A stretch of DNA of 15,669 bases, taken from the NCBI GenBank assembly GCA_964368275.1, contig CAYJAQ010000036.1, positions 1-15,669 on the forward strand, given 5' to 3'. A model generated the notes under the pieces. The model was given only the letters and a program-made list of their open reading frames with translations, was not told the origin of the DNA and searched no databases. The DNA comes from CAYJAQ01 sp964368275 (GTDB lineage: Bacteria > Bacillota_I > Bacilli_A > ML615J-28 > CAG-313). A program made the translations under genes and the position numbers. Below are positions 7,399 to 14,905 of the stretch, one piece after another. Within the stretch, counting starts at the first letter, position 1. Every line of letters begins with the position of its first letter.

Positions 7399-8014
7399 AA
7401 AAGCAATATGGGAATTTTTAAATGAACGGTTCCCCAATGCGTGCTGTGAGTTAAACTATCATAATATATTTGAATTAGCTGTTTCGGTTATCTTAAGTGC
7501 TCAAACAACTGATAAAAGTGTCAACAATGTGACACCGGCTTTATTCAGTAAATACCCCACACCTAAAGCATTAAGTTTAGCATCAAAAACCGATGTGGAA
7601 GATATTATTAAAAAGATTGGTTTGTATAAAAATAAAGCTCAAAACATTATTGCTTTTTCAGAAAAAATCTGTACCAATTTTTTAGGTGAAATTCCTTCAA
7701 CAATTGAAGAATTGATAACATTACCAGGAGTAGGTCGCAAAACGGCTAATGTAATTATTTCGGAAGGCTATCATATACCAGGACTCGCGGTTGATACTCA
7801 TGTAGAAAGAGTAAGCAAACGCTTAGGACTGGTTGAAGAAGCAGCTAACCCTCAGACAATTGAATTTGCTTTAAAAGCTCAATTTCCGGAAGAATTATGG
7901 TACAGTTTACATCATCGCTTATTATTCATGGGACGCTATCTTTGTACGGCTCGTAATCCCCAGTGTTTAGATTGTCCGTTTAATAAACGCTGCCATTATC
8001 ATTCTAAAATATAA
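7379..8014 (+). CDS. nth: Endonuclease III (DNA glycosylase/AP lyase)
   Basis: Nth removes oxidised pyrimidines and cleaves abasic sites in base excision repair. The 211-residue product has the helix-hairpin-helix LPGVGRKTA containing the catalytic lysine K121 and the VDTHVERV segment with the catalytic aspartate D139. The C-terminal 4Fe-4S loop has exact C-x6-C-x2-C-x5-C spacing. ILSAQTTD near residue 40 is also typical. The ATG lies inside the last codons of dnaD (20-base overlap) without a clear Shine-Dalgarno, so translation probably depends on dnaD. A strong terminator follows the stop. Confidence 0.96.
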   Translation: MSDAITKKAIWEFLNERFPNACCELNYHNIFELAVSVILSAQTTDKSVNNVTPALFSKYPTPKALSLASKTDVEDIIKKIGLYKNKAQNIIAFSEKICTNFLGEIPSTIEELITLPGVGRKTANVIISEGYHIPGLAVDTHVERVSKRLGLVEEAANPQTIEFALKAQFPEELWYSLHHRLLFMGRYLCTARNPQCLDCPFNKRCHYHSKI

Positions 8015-8020
8015 CAAAAT

Positions 8021-8060
8021 AAACCCCCTCTTTAGTTTATAATAAAGAAGGGGTTTTTTT
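8021..8060. terminator. Terminator after nth, overlapping the cse60 ribosome site
   Basis: AAACCCC (8021-8027) pairs with GGGGTTT (8050-8056); after one C-A mismatch, TCTTTA (8029-8034) pairs with TAAAGA (8043-8048). Seven T residues (8054-8060) follow and the next ATG starts at 8061. Read on the minus strand the hairpin is followed by a T-rich tract, so it could also stop rqcH transcripts. The right arm contains GAAGGGG, and TATAAT at 8038-8043 spans the loop and the first base of that arm. Confidence 0.88.
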
Positions 8061-8243
8061 ATGAAAATAAAAGTGTTTGATGAAAGTCATGAACATGATT
8101 TAGAAATAAGGGTCAATGAGTTTTTAAAAAAAATAAGTGACAAAAATATTATTGATATCAAATATCAGGTTTCAGCAATGTATGATGAGCGAGAACAAAT
8201 TTATTGTTTTTCCTGTTTAATTATCTATTCAGATAGAAGTTGA
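8061..8243 (+). CDS. cse60: Cse60-family small protein
   Basis: A 60-residue protein beginning MKIKVFDESHEHDLE. It matches my recollection of the Cse60 family (Spore_Cse60): an FDE..HE.DLE start, an N.FL helix, IIDIKYQVSAMYDE and a C-terminal EQIYCFSCLIIY strand. Cse60 was named in Bacillus as a sporulation gene expressed in the mother cell; the molecular function is unknown. The only ribosome-site candidate, AAGGGG at 8048-8053 with 7 bases spacing, lies in the right arm of the nth terminator. There is no good promoter; the loop TATAAT at 8038-8043 lacks a -35. The gene converges on rqcH, and the two 3' ends overlap by 19 bases. Family assignment is by remembered consensus. Confidence 0.75.
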   Translation: MKIKVFDESHEHDLEIRVNEFLKKISDKNIIDIKYQVSAMYDEREQIYCFSCLIIYSDRS

Positions 8244-9829
8244 TGGAGTACTGATTCATCAGGATCAATGTAAATAGTTTTTTGATTTGTGTAGGTTACC
8301 ATACAACCCTTCATTTTGGGAATCTTTTTTAGATATCGAACAAGGGTATAATCAATTGGTACACTACTTGAAGTAGCAGCTTTTGAATAAAGGGCGGCAT
8401 ACTGAGAAGCTATACGAATCAAATGCTCGTTTAGATTAGTTGTTCTTACCACAACATGAGCACCCGGAATGTCTTTAGCATGGAACCAGTAGTCGGTGCT
8501 ATTTGCAAGTTTGTGAGTTAAGTAATCATTTTGAATATTATTTTTACCAACCCATATTTCACCATCTTTAAGAATATGATGAAGAAGGGTAATCTTCCGT
8601 TTTGTGCGGCTTGTACCTTTTTTGCTTTTTAGGTAGCCACCATCGCTTAATTCCTCTTTAATTTGGTTAAAGTCTTCCTTACCCGAAAAACTAAGGGAAG
8701 TCAAAATATTATCAAGATAGGTAATCTCATTATTAGTGTTAAGCAATTGTTCTTCCACATGCTTAAGGGTACTCATAGCTTTTTTATAAGAAGTAAAGTA
8801 CTTCGTCATATTAGTGCTAGGTTCTAACTGGGGATTAAGGGGGATAGTAAGCGGCTCATTCGCCTGATAGTAGTTACTAACGGTAATTTGTGTATCACCT
8901 TTTTTAATCTGATAAAGATTAGCTTGAAGGAGCATACCCAGTTCTTGATCTTTTAAGCGCCCTTTAGCTTTTGCGCGATCGGCTTCTAAATGGTCAATTT
9001 TCAGGATTTGCTTCTGAATTTCTTTTTTTAATATTTTGGACAAATGGTTATAATCGAGATTAGTAACTTTTACCGTATTGGCATAGTACGCTTCAAGCAT
9101 ACTAGAAAGATCTAAATAAGAAGTTGAGGGAAATGGAAGACCCAAGTCAAAACAATAGAAAATATCGTTTGGTTCTTTGTGATAAATTATTGGTATTAGC
9201 TTACTAGCCATGACAGTTTTTACACTGCCTACTTGCTTAAAACGCTCTAGAAGTGGTTTTGAACAACCTTCTAGTTTATTAATATCATCAATTGAATCTG
9301 CTAAGAAGGGATTAAGTGTACCCTGTTTAAGCGGAATCTGGTATTGGGCTTTGGGAATAATAATTCGGTCATTAGTACTATTTTCTTCAATCATTAGTTT
9401 TCTAATGGCATCAATTATTTTGTCGTCTTCATCAGTTAAGATTAAATTAGCACTGCGGCCAATCATCTCTAAATACAAGTGATAGTTTTTTTCATCACCC
9501 ATTTCATTGAAGGAACTAATCACAAACTTCACAGCACGATCATTATCAATTTGAATTAAATCAACAATAATACCACGTTCAATATATTTTCTCAGCAACA
9601 TACAAAAGTTATAAGGTTGCTCGGGGTTATCGTACTTCTTATTTAAAAGTTGAAACCGGGAAGCATTTAGGGATGAGGAAAGTAGTAGGGTATAAGTCTT
9701 ACCATTTTTCCATATACTAAAAATGACCTCCAATGGTTGTGGCTGATAGATTTTGTTAATTCTACCATCAATGATGATTTCTTTTACTTCTTGGACTAAA
9801 AAATGGGTAAATACACCATCTATTGCCAT
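8225..9829 (-). CDS. rqcH: Ribosome quality control protein RqcH (NFACT family)
   Basis: RqcH binds peptidyl-tRNA-obstructed 50S subunits and recruits tRNA-Ala to add C-terminal alanine tails that mark stalled chains for degradation; homologues were earlier called fibronectin-binding protein FbpA. The 534-residue product has an NFACT-N domain starting MAIDGVFTHFLVQE, with the Ala-tailing dipeptide at D97-R98 in the NDRAVKF context. A central helical/coiled-coil region spans about 255-385. The C-terminal NFACT-R domain includes WVGKNNIQNDYLTHKLA, YWFHAKDIPGAHVVV and the YSKA segment. AAGGTGGTGA on the minus strand (9838-9846) precedes the ATG. In Bacillus the gene also lies upstream of gmk-rpoZ, in the same direction; here it is divergent from gmk. 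Its 3' end overlaps cse60. Confidence 0.94.
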   Translation of the reverse strand: MAIDGVFTHFLVQEVKEIIIDGRINKIYQPQPLEVIFSIWKNGKTYTLLLSSSLNASRFQLLNKKYDNPEQPYNFCMLLRKYIERGIIVDLIQIDNDRAVKFVISSFNEMGDEKNYHLYLEMIGRSANLILTDEDDKIIDAIRKLMIEENSTNDRIIIPKAQYQIPLKQGTLNPFLADSIDDINKLEGCSKPLLERFKQVGSVKTVMASKLIPIIYHKEPNDIFYCFDLGLPFPSTSYLDLSSMLEAYYANTVKVTNLDYNHLSKILKKEIQKQILKIDHLEADRAKAKGRLKDQELGMLLQANLYQIKKGDTQITVSNYYQANEPLTIPLNPQLEPSTNMTKYFTSYKKAMSTLKHVEEQLLNTNNEITYLDNILTSLSFSGKEDFNQIKEELSDGGYLKSKKGTSRTKRKITLLHHILKDGEIWVGKNNIQNDYLTHKLANSTDYWFHAKDIPGAHVVVRTTNLNEHLIRIASQYAALYSKAATSSSVPIDYTLVRYLKKIPKMKGCMVTYTNQKTIYIDPDESVLHQLLSE

Positions 9830-9856
9830 GATTACTCACCACCTTTGTTTGTTATT

Positions 9857-9865
9857 ATTATAACA
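9857..9865 (-). promoter_or_regulatory. Predicted extended -10 promoter of rqcH
   Basis: On the minus strand TGTTATAAT occupies 9865-9857, a perfect -10 with TGn extension. No convincing -35 is present. It lies in the 158-base divergent gap shared with the gmk promoter; nothing else was recognised in that gap. Confidence 0.6.
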
Positions 9866-9931
9866 TAAAAATTTAAAAACACGCTAATCTTAAACATTTT
9901 AATTTAAATAATGGTTATTTAATCATTTCTC

Positions 9932-9960
9932 TTGAAAAAAAGCCTTACTAATGTTAAAAT
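9932..9960 (+). promoter_or_regulatory. Predicted promoter of gmk-rpoZ-M32 operon
   Basis: TTGAAA at 9932-9937, a 17-base spacer and TAAAAT at 9955-9960, with TG at 9952-9953 (extended -10). Confidence 0.72.
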
Positions 9961-9987
9961 AATAATATAAACATTAGGGAGTAAAAT

Positions 9988-10629
9988 ATGAAACTAAATC
10001 AAAATGGATTACTAATCGTCTTATCAGGCCCTAGTGGTGTAGGTAAAGGAACCGTACGACGGGCATTATTTAACACCAAGGGTCATAAATTTACTTACTC
10101 AATATCAATGACAACCAGAATGCCTCGTGAAGGTGAAGTAGATGGTGTCGATTATTATTTTGTTTCGAGAGAAGAATTTGAAAAAAGAATTAAAGAAAAA
10201 AGATTTCTCGAATACGCAGAATTCGTAGGAAACTATTACGGAACACCGAGCGATAAAGTTGATGATCAACTTGCTTTAGGTCATGAAGTAGTTTTAGAAA
10301 TTGAGGTACAAGGCGCAATGCAGGTCAAAGCTAAACGACCTGATGCGGTGTTTATCTTTATTGCCCCACCTTCCTATGAAGCACTCTATAATCGTTTACG
10401 GAAACGGGGAACCGAAAGTGAAGAAGTTATTAATGCTCGAATTGAAAAAGCCCATCGGGAAGTAATGTTAGCTAATGGCTATGATTATATTGTAATTAAT
10501 GATAATGTTGACAATGCGGCCGATCGTATCCGCGCTATTATTAGAGCCGAACATGCGCGTTGCACACGCAGCCTTGAAGGCTACTTTGAATTATTGGAGG
10601 AAAATGGTTATGACCCAAGTAAAGAATAA
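9988..10629 (+). CDS. gmk: Guanylate kinase
   Basis: Gmk converts GMP (and dGMP) to GDP with ATP. The 213-residue product has the P-loop GPSGVGKG (14-21), the GMP-binding SMTTRMPREGEVDGVDYYF, a YYGTP element and a lid-region RLRKRGTESEE. AGGGAG at 9976-9981, six bases before the ATG, fixes the start. It is the first gene of a tight unit: rpoZ starts 20 bases before the gmk stop, its Shine-Dalgarno inside gmk. In Bacillota Gmk is a direct (p)ppGpp target, relevant to relQ about 4 kb away, although no physical link is shown. Confidence 0.97.
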   Translation: MKLNQNGLLIVLSGPSGVGKGTVRRALFNTKGHKFTYSISMTTRMPREGEVDGVDYYFVSREEFEKRIKEKRFLEYAEFVGNYYGTPSDKVDDQLALGHEVVLEIEVQGAMQVKAKRPDAVFIFIAPPSYEALYNRLRKRGTESEEVINARIEKAHREVMLANGYDYIVINDNVDNAADRIRAIIRAEHARCTRSLEGYFELLEENGYDPSKE

Positions 10630-10825
10630 AGAAGGTATGCGTTACCCATCAATTGACCAATTATCAGATAAAACAACATCCAAGTACAAATTGGTTATCG
10701 CGGTTGCTAAAAGAGCCCGTGAAATTGAAGAAGAACAACAAACATATATGGAACATCCTGTAAATAAGAAATGTATAGGCGTTGCATTAGAAGAAATATA
10801 CAATGACAAAATAAAAATAAAATAG
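10610..10825 (+). CDS. rpoZ: DNA-directed RNA polymerase omega subunit
   Basis: Omega chaperones the beta-prime subunit during RNA polymerase assembly. The 71-residue product has the family core MRYPSIDQLSDKTTSKYKLV, then AKRAREIEEE and GVALEEIYNDKI. The frame is open upstream to 10499, but that stretch lies in gmk. GGAGG at 10596-10600 is 9 bases before ATG 10610 and only 3 before ATG 10604, so 10610 is preferred. The gmk-rpoZ order and overlap are conserved in Bacillota. The stop codon overlaps the ribosome site of the next gene. Confidence 0.94.
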   Translation: MTQVKNKEGMRYPSIDQLSDKTTSKYKLVIAVAKRAREIEEEQQTYMEHPVNKKCIGVALEEIYNDKIKIK

Positions 10826-10833
10826 GAGAAAAC

Positions 10834-12342
10834 ATGGAGAAATTATTAGAACAGTACAAGGAAACTCGAAAAAAACTAGCAGCGCTAAATTATGCATTTT
10901 TTCTAATTGGTTGGGATTCGGAAACCGAAGCCCCAAAAGGATGTTTTGAACATCGTTCAGAAATGATTGGTGTTTTATCTGAAGAAGAATTCAAGACATC
11001 AACTTCACCAGAATATATTAAGGTTGTAAATGAGTTATTTGCACATAGTGATCAATTAGACGATTTGATGCAACGTGAAATTAAAAAAGTAAAAAAGGAT
11101 TTAGATAAGCAATTAAAAGTACCAATGAATGAGTACGTTGAGTTTTCCATGTTACTTGCTAAATCACAAAATGTTTGGGCAGAAGCAAAAGTCACTAATG
11201 ACTTTAGCAAATTTGCTCCATACTTAGAAAAGATTATTGTTTTCCAAAAGAAAATGATGAAATACTATGAAACACCGGAAGTAAAAGGCTTTGATGTAAT
11301 ACTAGATAATTTTGAAGAAGGTGCAACAGAAGCATTCTATGATAATTTCTTTGACACTTTAAAGCGAGATTTAGTTCCATTTGTAAAACAAGTTACATCA
11401 AGAAATTTGCCTGCTGAGCACAAACTCGATAATCTATTGTTTGATAAAACTCGTCAAAAAGAGTTTTCAAAATATTTGATGGACGTATTAGCCTTTGATC
11501 AAGATCGAGGCTTAATAAAGGAAAGTGAACATCCTTTTACATCAGGTGCAGGGACAACAGAAGTGCGTGTTACTACACACTATTATGAGGACAATCTTTT
11601 TTCAAATATTTTTTCGGTAATTCATGAATTAGGACATGCTACCTATGAACAACAAGTTAATCCTATTTTAGATGATACTACCTTAGGTGGTGGTGCTACT
11701 ATGGCAATGCATGAATCACAATCGCGTTTCTTTGAAAATATTTTAGGTAGAAGCTATGCTTTCTGGCAGGCTCATTATCCAAAACTTCAAGAAATATTTA
11801 AAGAAGAATTGAAAAATGTAACTTTGGATGATTTTTATCAATTAGTTAATGTTTCAAAACGAACATTGATTAGAACGGAAGCCGATGAATTAACTTATCC
11901 GTTACATATAATGGTTCGCTATGACATTGAGAAAGCTTTATTTGAAAACAAACTCAAAGTTGAAGATTTACCTAAAGCCTGGTCTAAACTAATGAAAGAT
12001 TATCTTGATGTAGAAGTACCAAGTGATAAAGAAGGGGTTCTACAAGATATTCACTGGGCTGGTGGTATGTTTGGGTATTTCCCTACTTATGCTTTAGGTA
12101 GTGCAATAGGAGCTCAAATATATAGTGTCATGCAAAAAGAACTAGATGTGGATGCAATATTATTGCAAGGAAATACAAAACCAATTAATGACTGGCTAAA
12201 AGAACATATTCATCAATATGGTGGTTCCAAGACACCTAATGAAATGCTGCTAATGTTAATGAATGAGAAATTTAATCCTCAATATTACATTACGTATTTA
12301 AAAAACAAGTATAGTAAGATATATAACATACCACTAAATTAA
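10834..12342 (+). CDS. M32 family metallocarboxypeptidase (carboxypeptidase Taq-like)
   Basis: M32 enzymes are cytosolic zinc carboxypeptidases that trim C-terminal residues from peptides. The 502-residue length is typical. Visible motifs are TEVRVTTHY, the zinc site HELGH (264-268) followed by ATYEQ, the third-ligand block HESQSRFFEN (H293, E294) and TEADELTYPLHIMVRYDIEKALF. No signal peptide or membrane segment is seen. AGGAGA at 10824-10829 overlaps the rpoZ stop and is only 4 bases from the ATG, showing tight coupling in a gmk-rpoZ-M32 operon; a nutritional or peptide-recycling role with these partners is not obvious. A perfect hairpin terminator follows. Confidence 0.95.
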   Translation: MEKLLEQYKETRKKLAALNYAFFLIGWDSETEAPKGCFEHRSEMIGVLSEEEFKTSTSPEYIKVVNELFAHSDQLDDLMQREIKKVKKDLDKQLKVPMNEYVEFSMLLAKSQNVWAEAKVTNDFSKFAPYLEKIIVFQKKMMKYYETPEVKGFDVILDNFEEGATEAFYDNFFDTLKRDLVPFVKQVTSRNLPAEHKLDNLLFDKTRQKEFSKYLMDVLAFDQDRGLIKESEHPFTSGAGTTEVRVTTHYYEDNLFSNIFSVIHELGHATYEQQVNPILDDTTLGGGATMAMHESQSRFFENILGRSYAFWQAHYPKLQEIFKEELKNVTLDDFYQLVNVSKRTLIRTEADELTYPLHIMVRYDIEKALFENKLKVEDLPKAWSKLMKDYLDVEVPSDKEGVLQDIHWAGGMFGYFPTYALGSAIGAQIYSVMQKELDVDAILLQGNTKPINDWLKEHIHQYGGSKTPNEMLLMLMNEKFNPQYYITYLKNKYSKIYNIPLN

Positions 12343-12352
12343 TTGAATTGTT

Positions 12353-12380
12353 ATCACCAGTTGTTTAACTGGTGATTTTT
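12353..12380 (+). terminator. Rho-independent terminator after the M32 gene
   Basis: A perfect 10-bp stem, ATCACCAGTT (12353-12362) with AACTGGTGAT (12367-12376), has the loop GTTT and a T run at 12376-12380. The next gene's AGGAGG begins at 12384, leaving no space for a promoter. Confidence 0.9.
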
Positions 12381-12393
12381 AATAGGAGGAAAT

Positions 12394-13473
12394 ATGCACA
12401 ATTTTACCATTGACGATACTATTATAAGAGCATACTTAAATGGGGAAGACCTATCCAACTTTGCGCAAGATGAAGTTTTTCAAATTGGGCAAGGTCAAAC
12501 CACAAATTGTATTTTCTCTGAGCCACATCAAACCACAAAGGAGAAAGTAAATGCCATTTTTTCTCAACTTCAAAGTGAGATAAGTAATTTTAATTTTTCT
12601 GATGAGAATCGTGTTAAAACTTTTTTAGGTGATATTGTTGAATGGGAAAACACCATCACTATAAAACTAGTGGCAGGTTTACCAAAAGGTATCAAAAAAC
12701 TTTTTCGAGTAGATAATAGTAACCAAATAAAGATTGTCTTTGATTTAGTCAACCTTTCCGAAAATGATGATGAAGTAAATGATATCGTCGCAGATATTAA
12801 CGACTATTTAGGATATGCCATTATCTTGATGATTCTTGATATGCAGGAAAGCTCTGAAGATGCAAATCGTATTTCGGTATTCCGTCATGCTATTTATTGT
12901 GCAAGTTTTGCTAATTATATTAGTGGTTCTAATCAATTAGGCTATATGCGTGAATTAGGCGTTTACAATACCTGGTCATTAATTGAATATAATGCTATTA
13001 AGCACATTGTCAATTCGACTAAACGTGCTGAGAAAATTGCTGATGATTATATTTCCACGGTTATTCAAACTAACCCCGAAATGATAATCTTAGGTACTAC
13101 TGGTAAGACAGTACTTGAAGATAAAAGTGAAACAGAAGCATTTAGATTATATCAGGAAGGTCCCAAAGCATTTTTAGAACATATTTTTTCAACCCCAGAA
13201 TTAAAAGAACGGGGGTCGTTAACATATGCTCATGCCCTTTTAAATTTCTTAGTGCCAGTTAGTTTTATTACCATGATGATAATTGCTTTAATTGCTTATT
13301 TAAATGATAATGTTACGAAACTCTTAATTGCTTTGATGCTTTTACCATGTCTATTGATTATGATAAGGGAATCTGTTCGCTATAAAATGGAACTTATTAA
13401 CAAAACTCGTCTTTTTATCTATTTCGGTGCAATGTTAACAATTGCGCTTGTTTATGTGTTAATTCTCTTATGA
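12394..13473 (+). CDS. Unrecognised protein with C-terminal three-helix membrane region
   Basis: I do not recognise the family of this 359-residue protein. The first 280 residues look soluble: rich in acidic and amide residues, no signal peptide and no HExxH or P-loop. A conserved-looking centre includes FRHAIYCASFANYISG and, later, EGPKAFLEHIFSTPE. Three hydrophobic helices follow at about 282-303, 308-325 and 338-359, with the chain ending directly after the last, so it is probably a tail-anchored or C-terminally embedded membrane protein with a large N-terminal domain, likely cytosolic. AGGAGG at 12384-12389 is only 4 bases from the ATG. It sits just after the M32 terminator with no visible promoter, and before the upp promoter. 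It ends with TGA; if TGA were tryptophan it would run about 22 residues further. Confidence 0.85.
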   Translation: MHNFTIDDTIIRAYLNGEDLSNFAQDEVFQIGQGQTTNCIFSEPHQTTKEKVNAIFSQLQSEISNFNFSDENRVKTFLGDIVEWENTITIKLVAGLPKGIKKLFRVDNSNQIKIVFDLVNLSENDDEVNDIVADINDYLGYAIILMILDMQESSEDANRISVFRHAIYCASFANYISGSNQLGYMRELGVYNTWSLIEYNAIKHIVNSTKRAEKIADDYISTVIQTNPEMIILGTTGKTVLEDKSETEAFRLYQEGPKAFLEHIFSTPELKERGSLTYAHALLNFLVPVSFITMMIIALIAYLNDNVTKLLIALMLLPCLLIMIRESVRYKMELINKTRLFIYFGAMLTIALVYVLILL

Positions 13474-13506
13474 AAATTATGTAAAACATTTTCAAGTCTA
13501 TTATAT

Positions 13507-13540
13507 TTGCAAAATGAAACAAAAACATTTATAATATAAT
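13507..13540 (+). promoter_or_regulatory. Predicted promoter of upp-relQ
   Basis: TTGCAA at 13507-13512, a 17-base spacer and TATAAT at 13530-13535, overlapped by a second TATAAT at 13535-13540. This is the one strong promoter here without a TGn extension. No terminator for the preceding gene was found in 13474-13506. Confidence 0.78.
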
Positions 13541-13559
13541 AAATTAAGAGGAGGCCACT

Positions 13560-14189
13560 ATGAACCCAAATGTTACAATCATTAATCACGCATTGTTAAA
13601 ACACAAATTATCTTTTATTCGCGACAAGAAGACCAACACTAAAGATTTCCGAGAGATAGTTTCAGAAATCGGTAGTTTAATGGTATACGAGATTACTCGT
13701 GACTTGCCAACAATTGTTAAAACAATAGAAACCCCTATTTGTAAAACTAAAGTTGAAGTACTTGCTAAAAACATTGTTGTTGTGCCTATTTTAAGAGCTG
13801 GCTTAGGTATGGTTGATGGAATAACTAACTTAATTCCTAATGCTAAAGTTGGACACATTGGTTTGTATCGAGATGAGACGACTCTTGAACCACATACTTA
13901 TTATGCAAAGTTTCCCCCTAACATTACCGAAGCAACTGTTATTTTAGTCGATCCAATGTTGGCTACTGGCGGAAGTGCCGTAAAGGCAGTTGAAATTTTA
14001 AAAGAACACGGTTGTGAAGATATTATTTATGTTGGACTAGTTGGTGCTCCTGAAGGAATAGAACTTCTATCAACTAAACATCCTGATGTACCAATCTATT
14101 TAGCATCTTTGGATGAAAAATTAAATGAAAACGGATATATTGTTCCAGGTTTAGGAGATTGTGGCGATCGCTTATTTGGAACTAAGTAG
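13560..14189 (+). CDS. upp: Uracil phosphoribosyltransferase
   Basis: Upp makes UMP from uracil and PRPP in pyrimidine salvage. The 209-residue product has the PRPP-binding loop VDPMLATGGSA (130-140), VPILRAGLGMVDG near residue 76 and the C-terminal uracil-binding PGLGDCGDRLFGTK (commonly GDAGDR, with C here in place of A). GAGGAGG at 13548-13554 with 5 bases spacing fixes the start. It shares a promoter with relQ, 17 bases downstream, and lies close to udk, so two pyrimidine salvage routes converge at this locus. Confidence 0.97.
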   Translation: MNPNVTIINHALLKHKLSFIRDKKTNTKDFREIVSEIGSLMVYEITRDLPTIVKTIETPICKTKVEVLAKNIVVVPILRAGLGMVDGITNLIPNAKVGHIGLYRDETTLEPHTYYAKFPPNITEATVILVDPMLATGGSAVKAVEILKEHGCEDIIYVGLVGAPEGIELLSTKHPDVPIYLASLDEKLNENGYIVPGLGDCGDRLFGTK

Positions 14190-14206
14190 TAAAGAAAGGA
14201 ATATTG

Positions 14207-14905
14207 ATGGAACAAAAAGATTTTAATTGGAATGCATTTTTACAACCATATGAATTAGCAGTTGAAGGATTTATTTTAAAAATTGAAGGTATCAAAAAAC
14301 AATATCTAACTAGTGGAATTCATTGTCCAATTGAAATTGTTTCTGGCCGTGTAAAAACACCAGGTAGTATCATCGATAAATCAAAACGAATGAATGTAGC
14401 ATTTGAAGATATTCCCAAAATGGTACATGATATCGGCGGCGTTCGGATTACCTGTAAATACATTGAAGATGTCTATAGCGTAGCTAAACTTTTAAAGAGC
14501 CGAAAAGATATCAAATTACTGGAAGAACGTGACTATATAAAGAATATGAAGCCAAGTGGTTATCGTTCACTACATTTGATTTGCCGTTACAATGTTGAAA
14601 CAATAAATGGCCAAATACCCATTCTTTTAGAGTTTCAAATTAGAACACATGCTATGCATTTTTGGGCTAGTATTGAACATTCAATCAAATATAAGTATAA
14701 CAAGAATATTCCCGCAGATGTTAAGGAAAGATTAATTAATGCCTCACTCGCAGCGGAAAACCTTGACAATGAGATGAGTGCTATTCATCAAACTATCCTA
14801 TCACTTGAGAAAAATAGTGACGAAATAGTTAATAAAGGTGATCCTTTAGAAAATGAAGTTACAATTAATCGCGGCAATATAAGTGGTAATGGTTATTATA
14901 AATAA
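14207..14905 (+). CDS. relQ: Small alarmone synthetase RelQ-type (GTP pyrophosphokinase)
   Basis: Small alarmone synthetases transfer pyrophosphate from ATP to GDP, GTP or GMP to make (p)ppGpp or pGpp, without a hydrolase domain. The 232-residue product aligns by eye with Bacillus YjbM/RelQ: FLQPYELAV start, SGRVKTPGSIIDKSKR (R48 region), MVHDIGGVRITC (D75), ERDYIKNMKPSGYRSLHLI and EFQIRTHAMHFWASIEHS (from E142). No HD domain, TGS or ACT domain is present, excluding a long RelA/SpoT protein. ATG 14207 is used rather than the overlapping TTG 14204 because AAAGGA at 14195-14200 is 6 bases upstream. It is probably co-transcribed with upp and ends in a terminator shared with udk. Confidence 0.93.
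   Translation: MEQKDFNWNAFLQPYELAVEGFILKIEGIKKQYLTSGIHCPIEIVSGRVKTPGSIIDKSKRMNVAFEDIPKMVHDIGGVRITCKYIEDVYSVAKLLKSRKDIKLLEERDYIKNMKPSGYRSLHLICRYNVETINGQIPILLEFQIRTHAMHFWASIEHSIKYKYNKNIPADVKERLINASLAAENLDNEMSAIHQTILSLEKNSDEIVNKGDPLENEVTINRGNISGNGYYK

Noticed and set aside
9210..9482. Plus-strand open frame of 90 codons
   Set aside because: A shadow of rqcH with no family signal.
10499..10609. 37-residue N-terminal extension of rpoZ
   Set aside because: It lies inside gmk in another frame; GGAGG at 10596-10600 and the family start support ATG 10610.
12570..12752. Minus-strand open frame of 60 codons
   Set aside because: Antisense to the 12394-13473 gene, without supporting signals.
13471..13539. 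UGA read as tryptophan, extending the 12394 gene
   Set aside because: All tryptophans in the window appear as TGG, no gene has internal TGA, and the extension would run over the upp promoter.
13586..13858. Minus-strand open frame of 90 codons
   Set aside because: Antisense to conserved upp codons.
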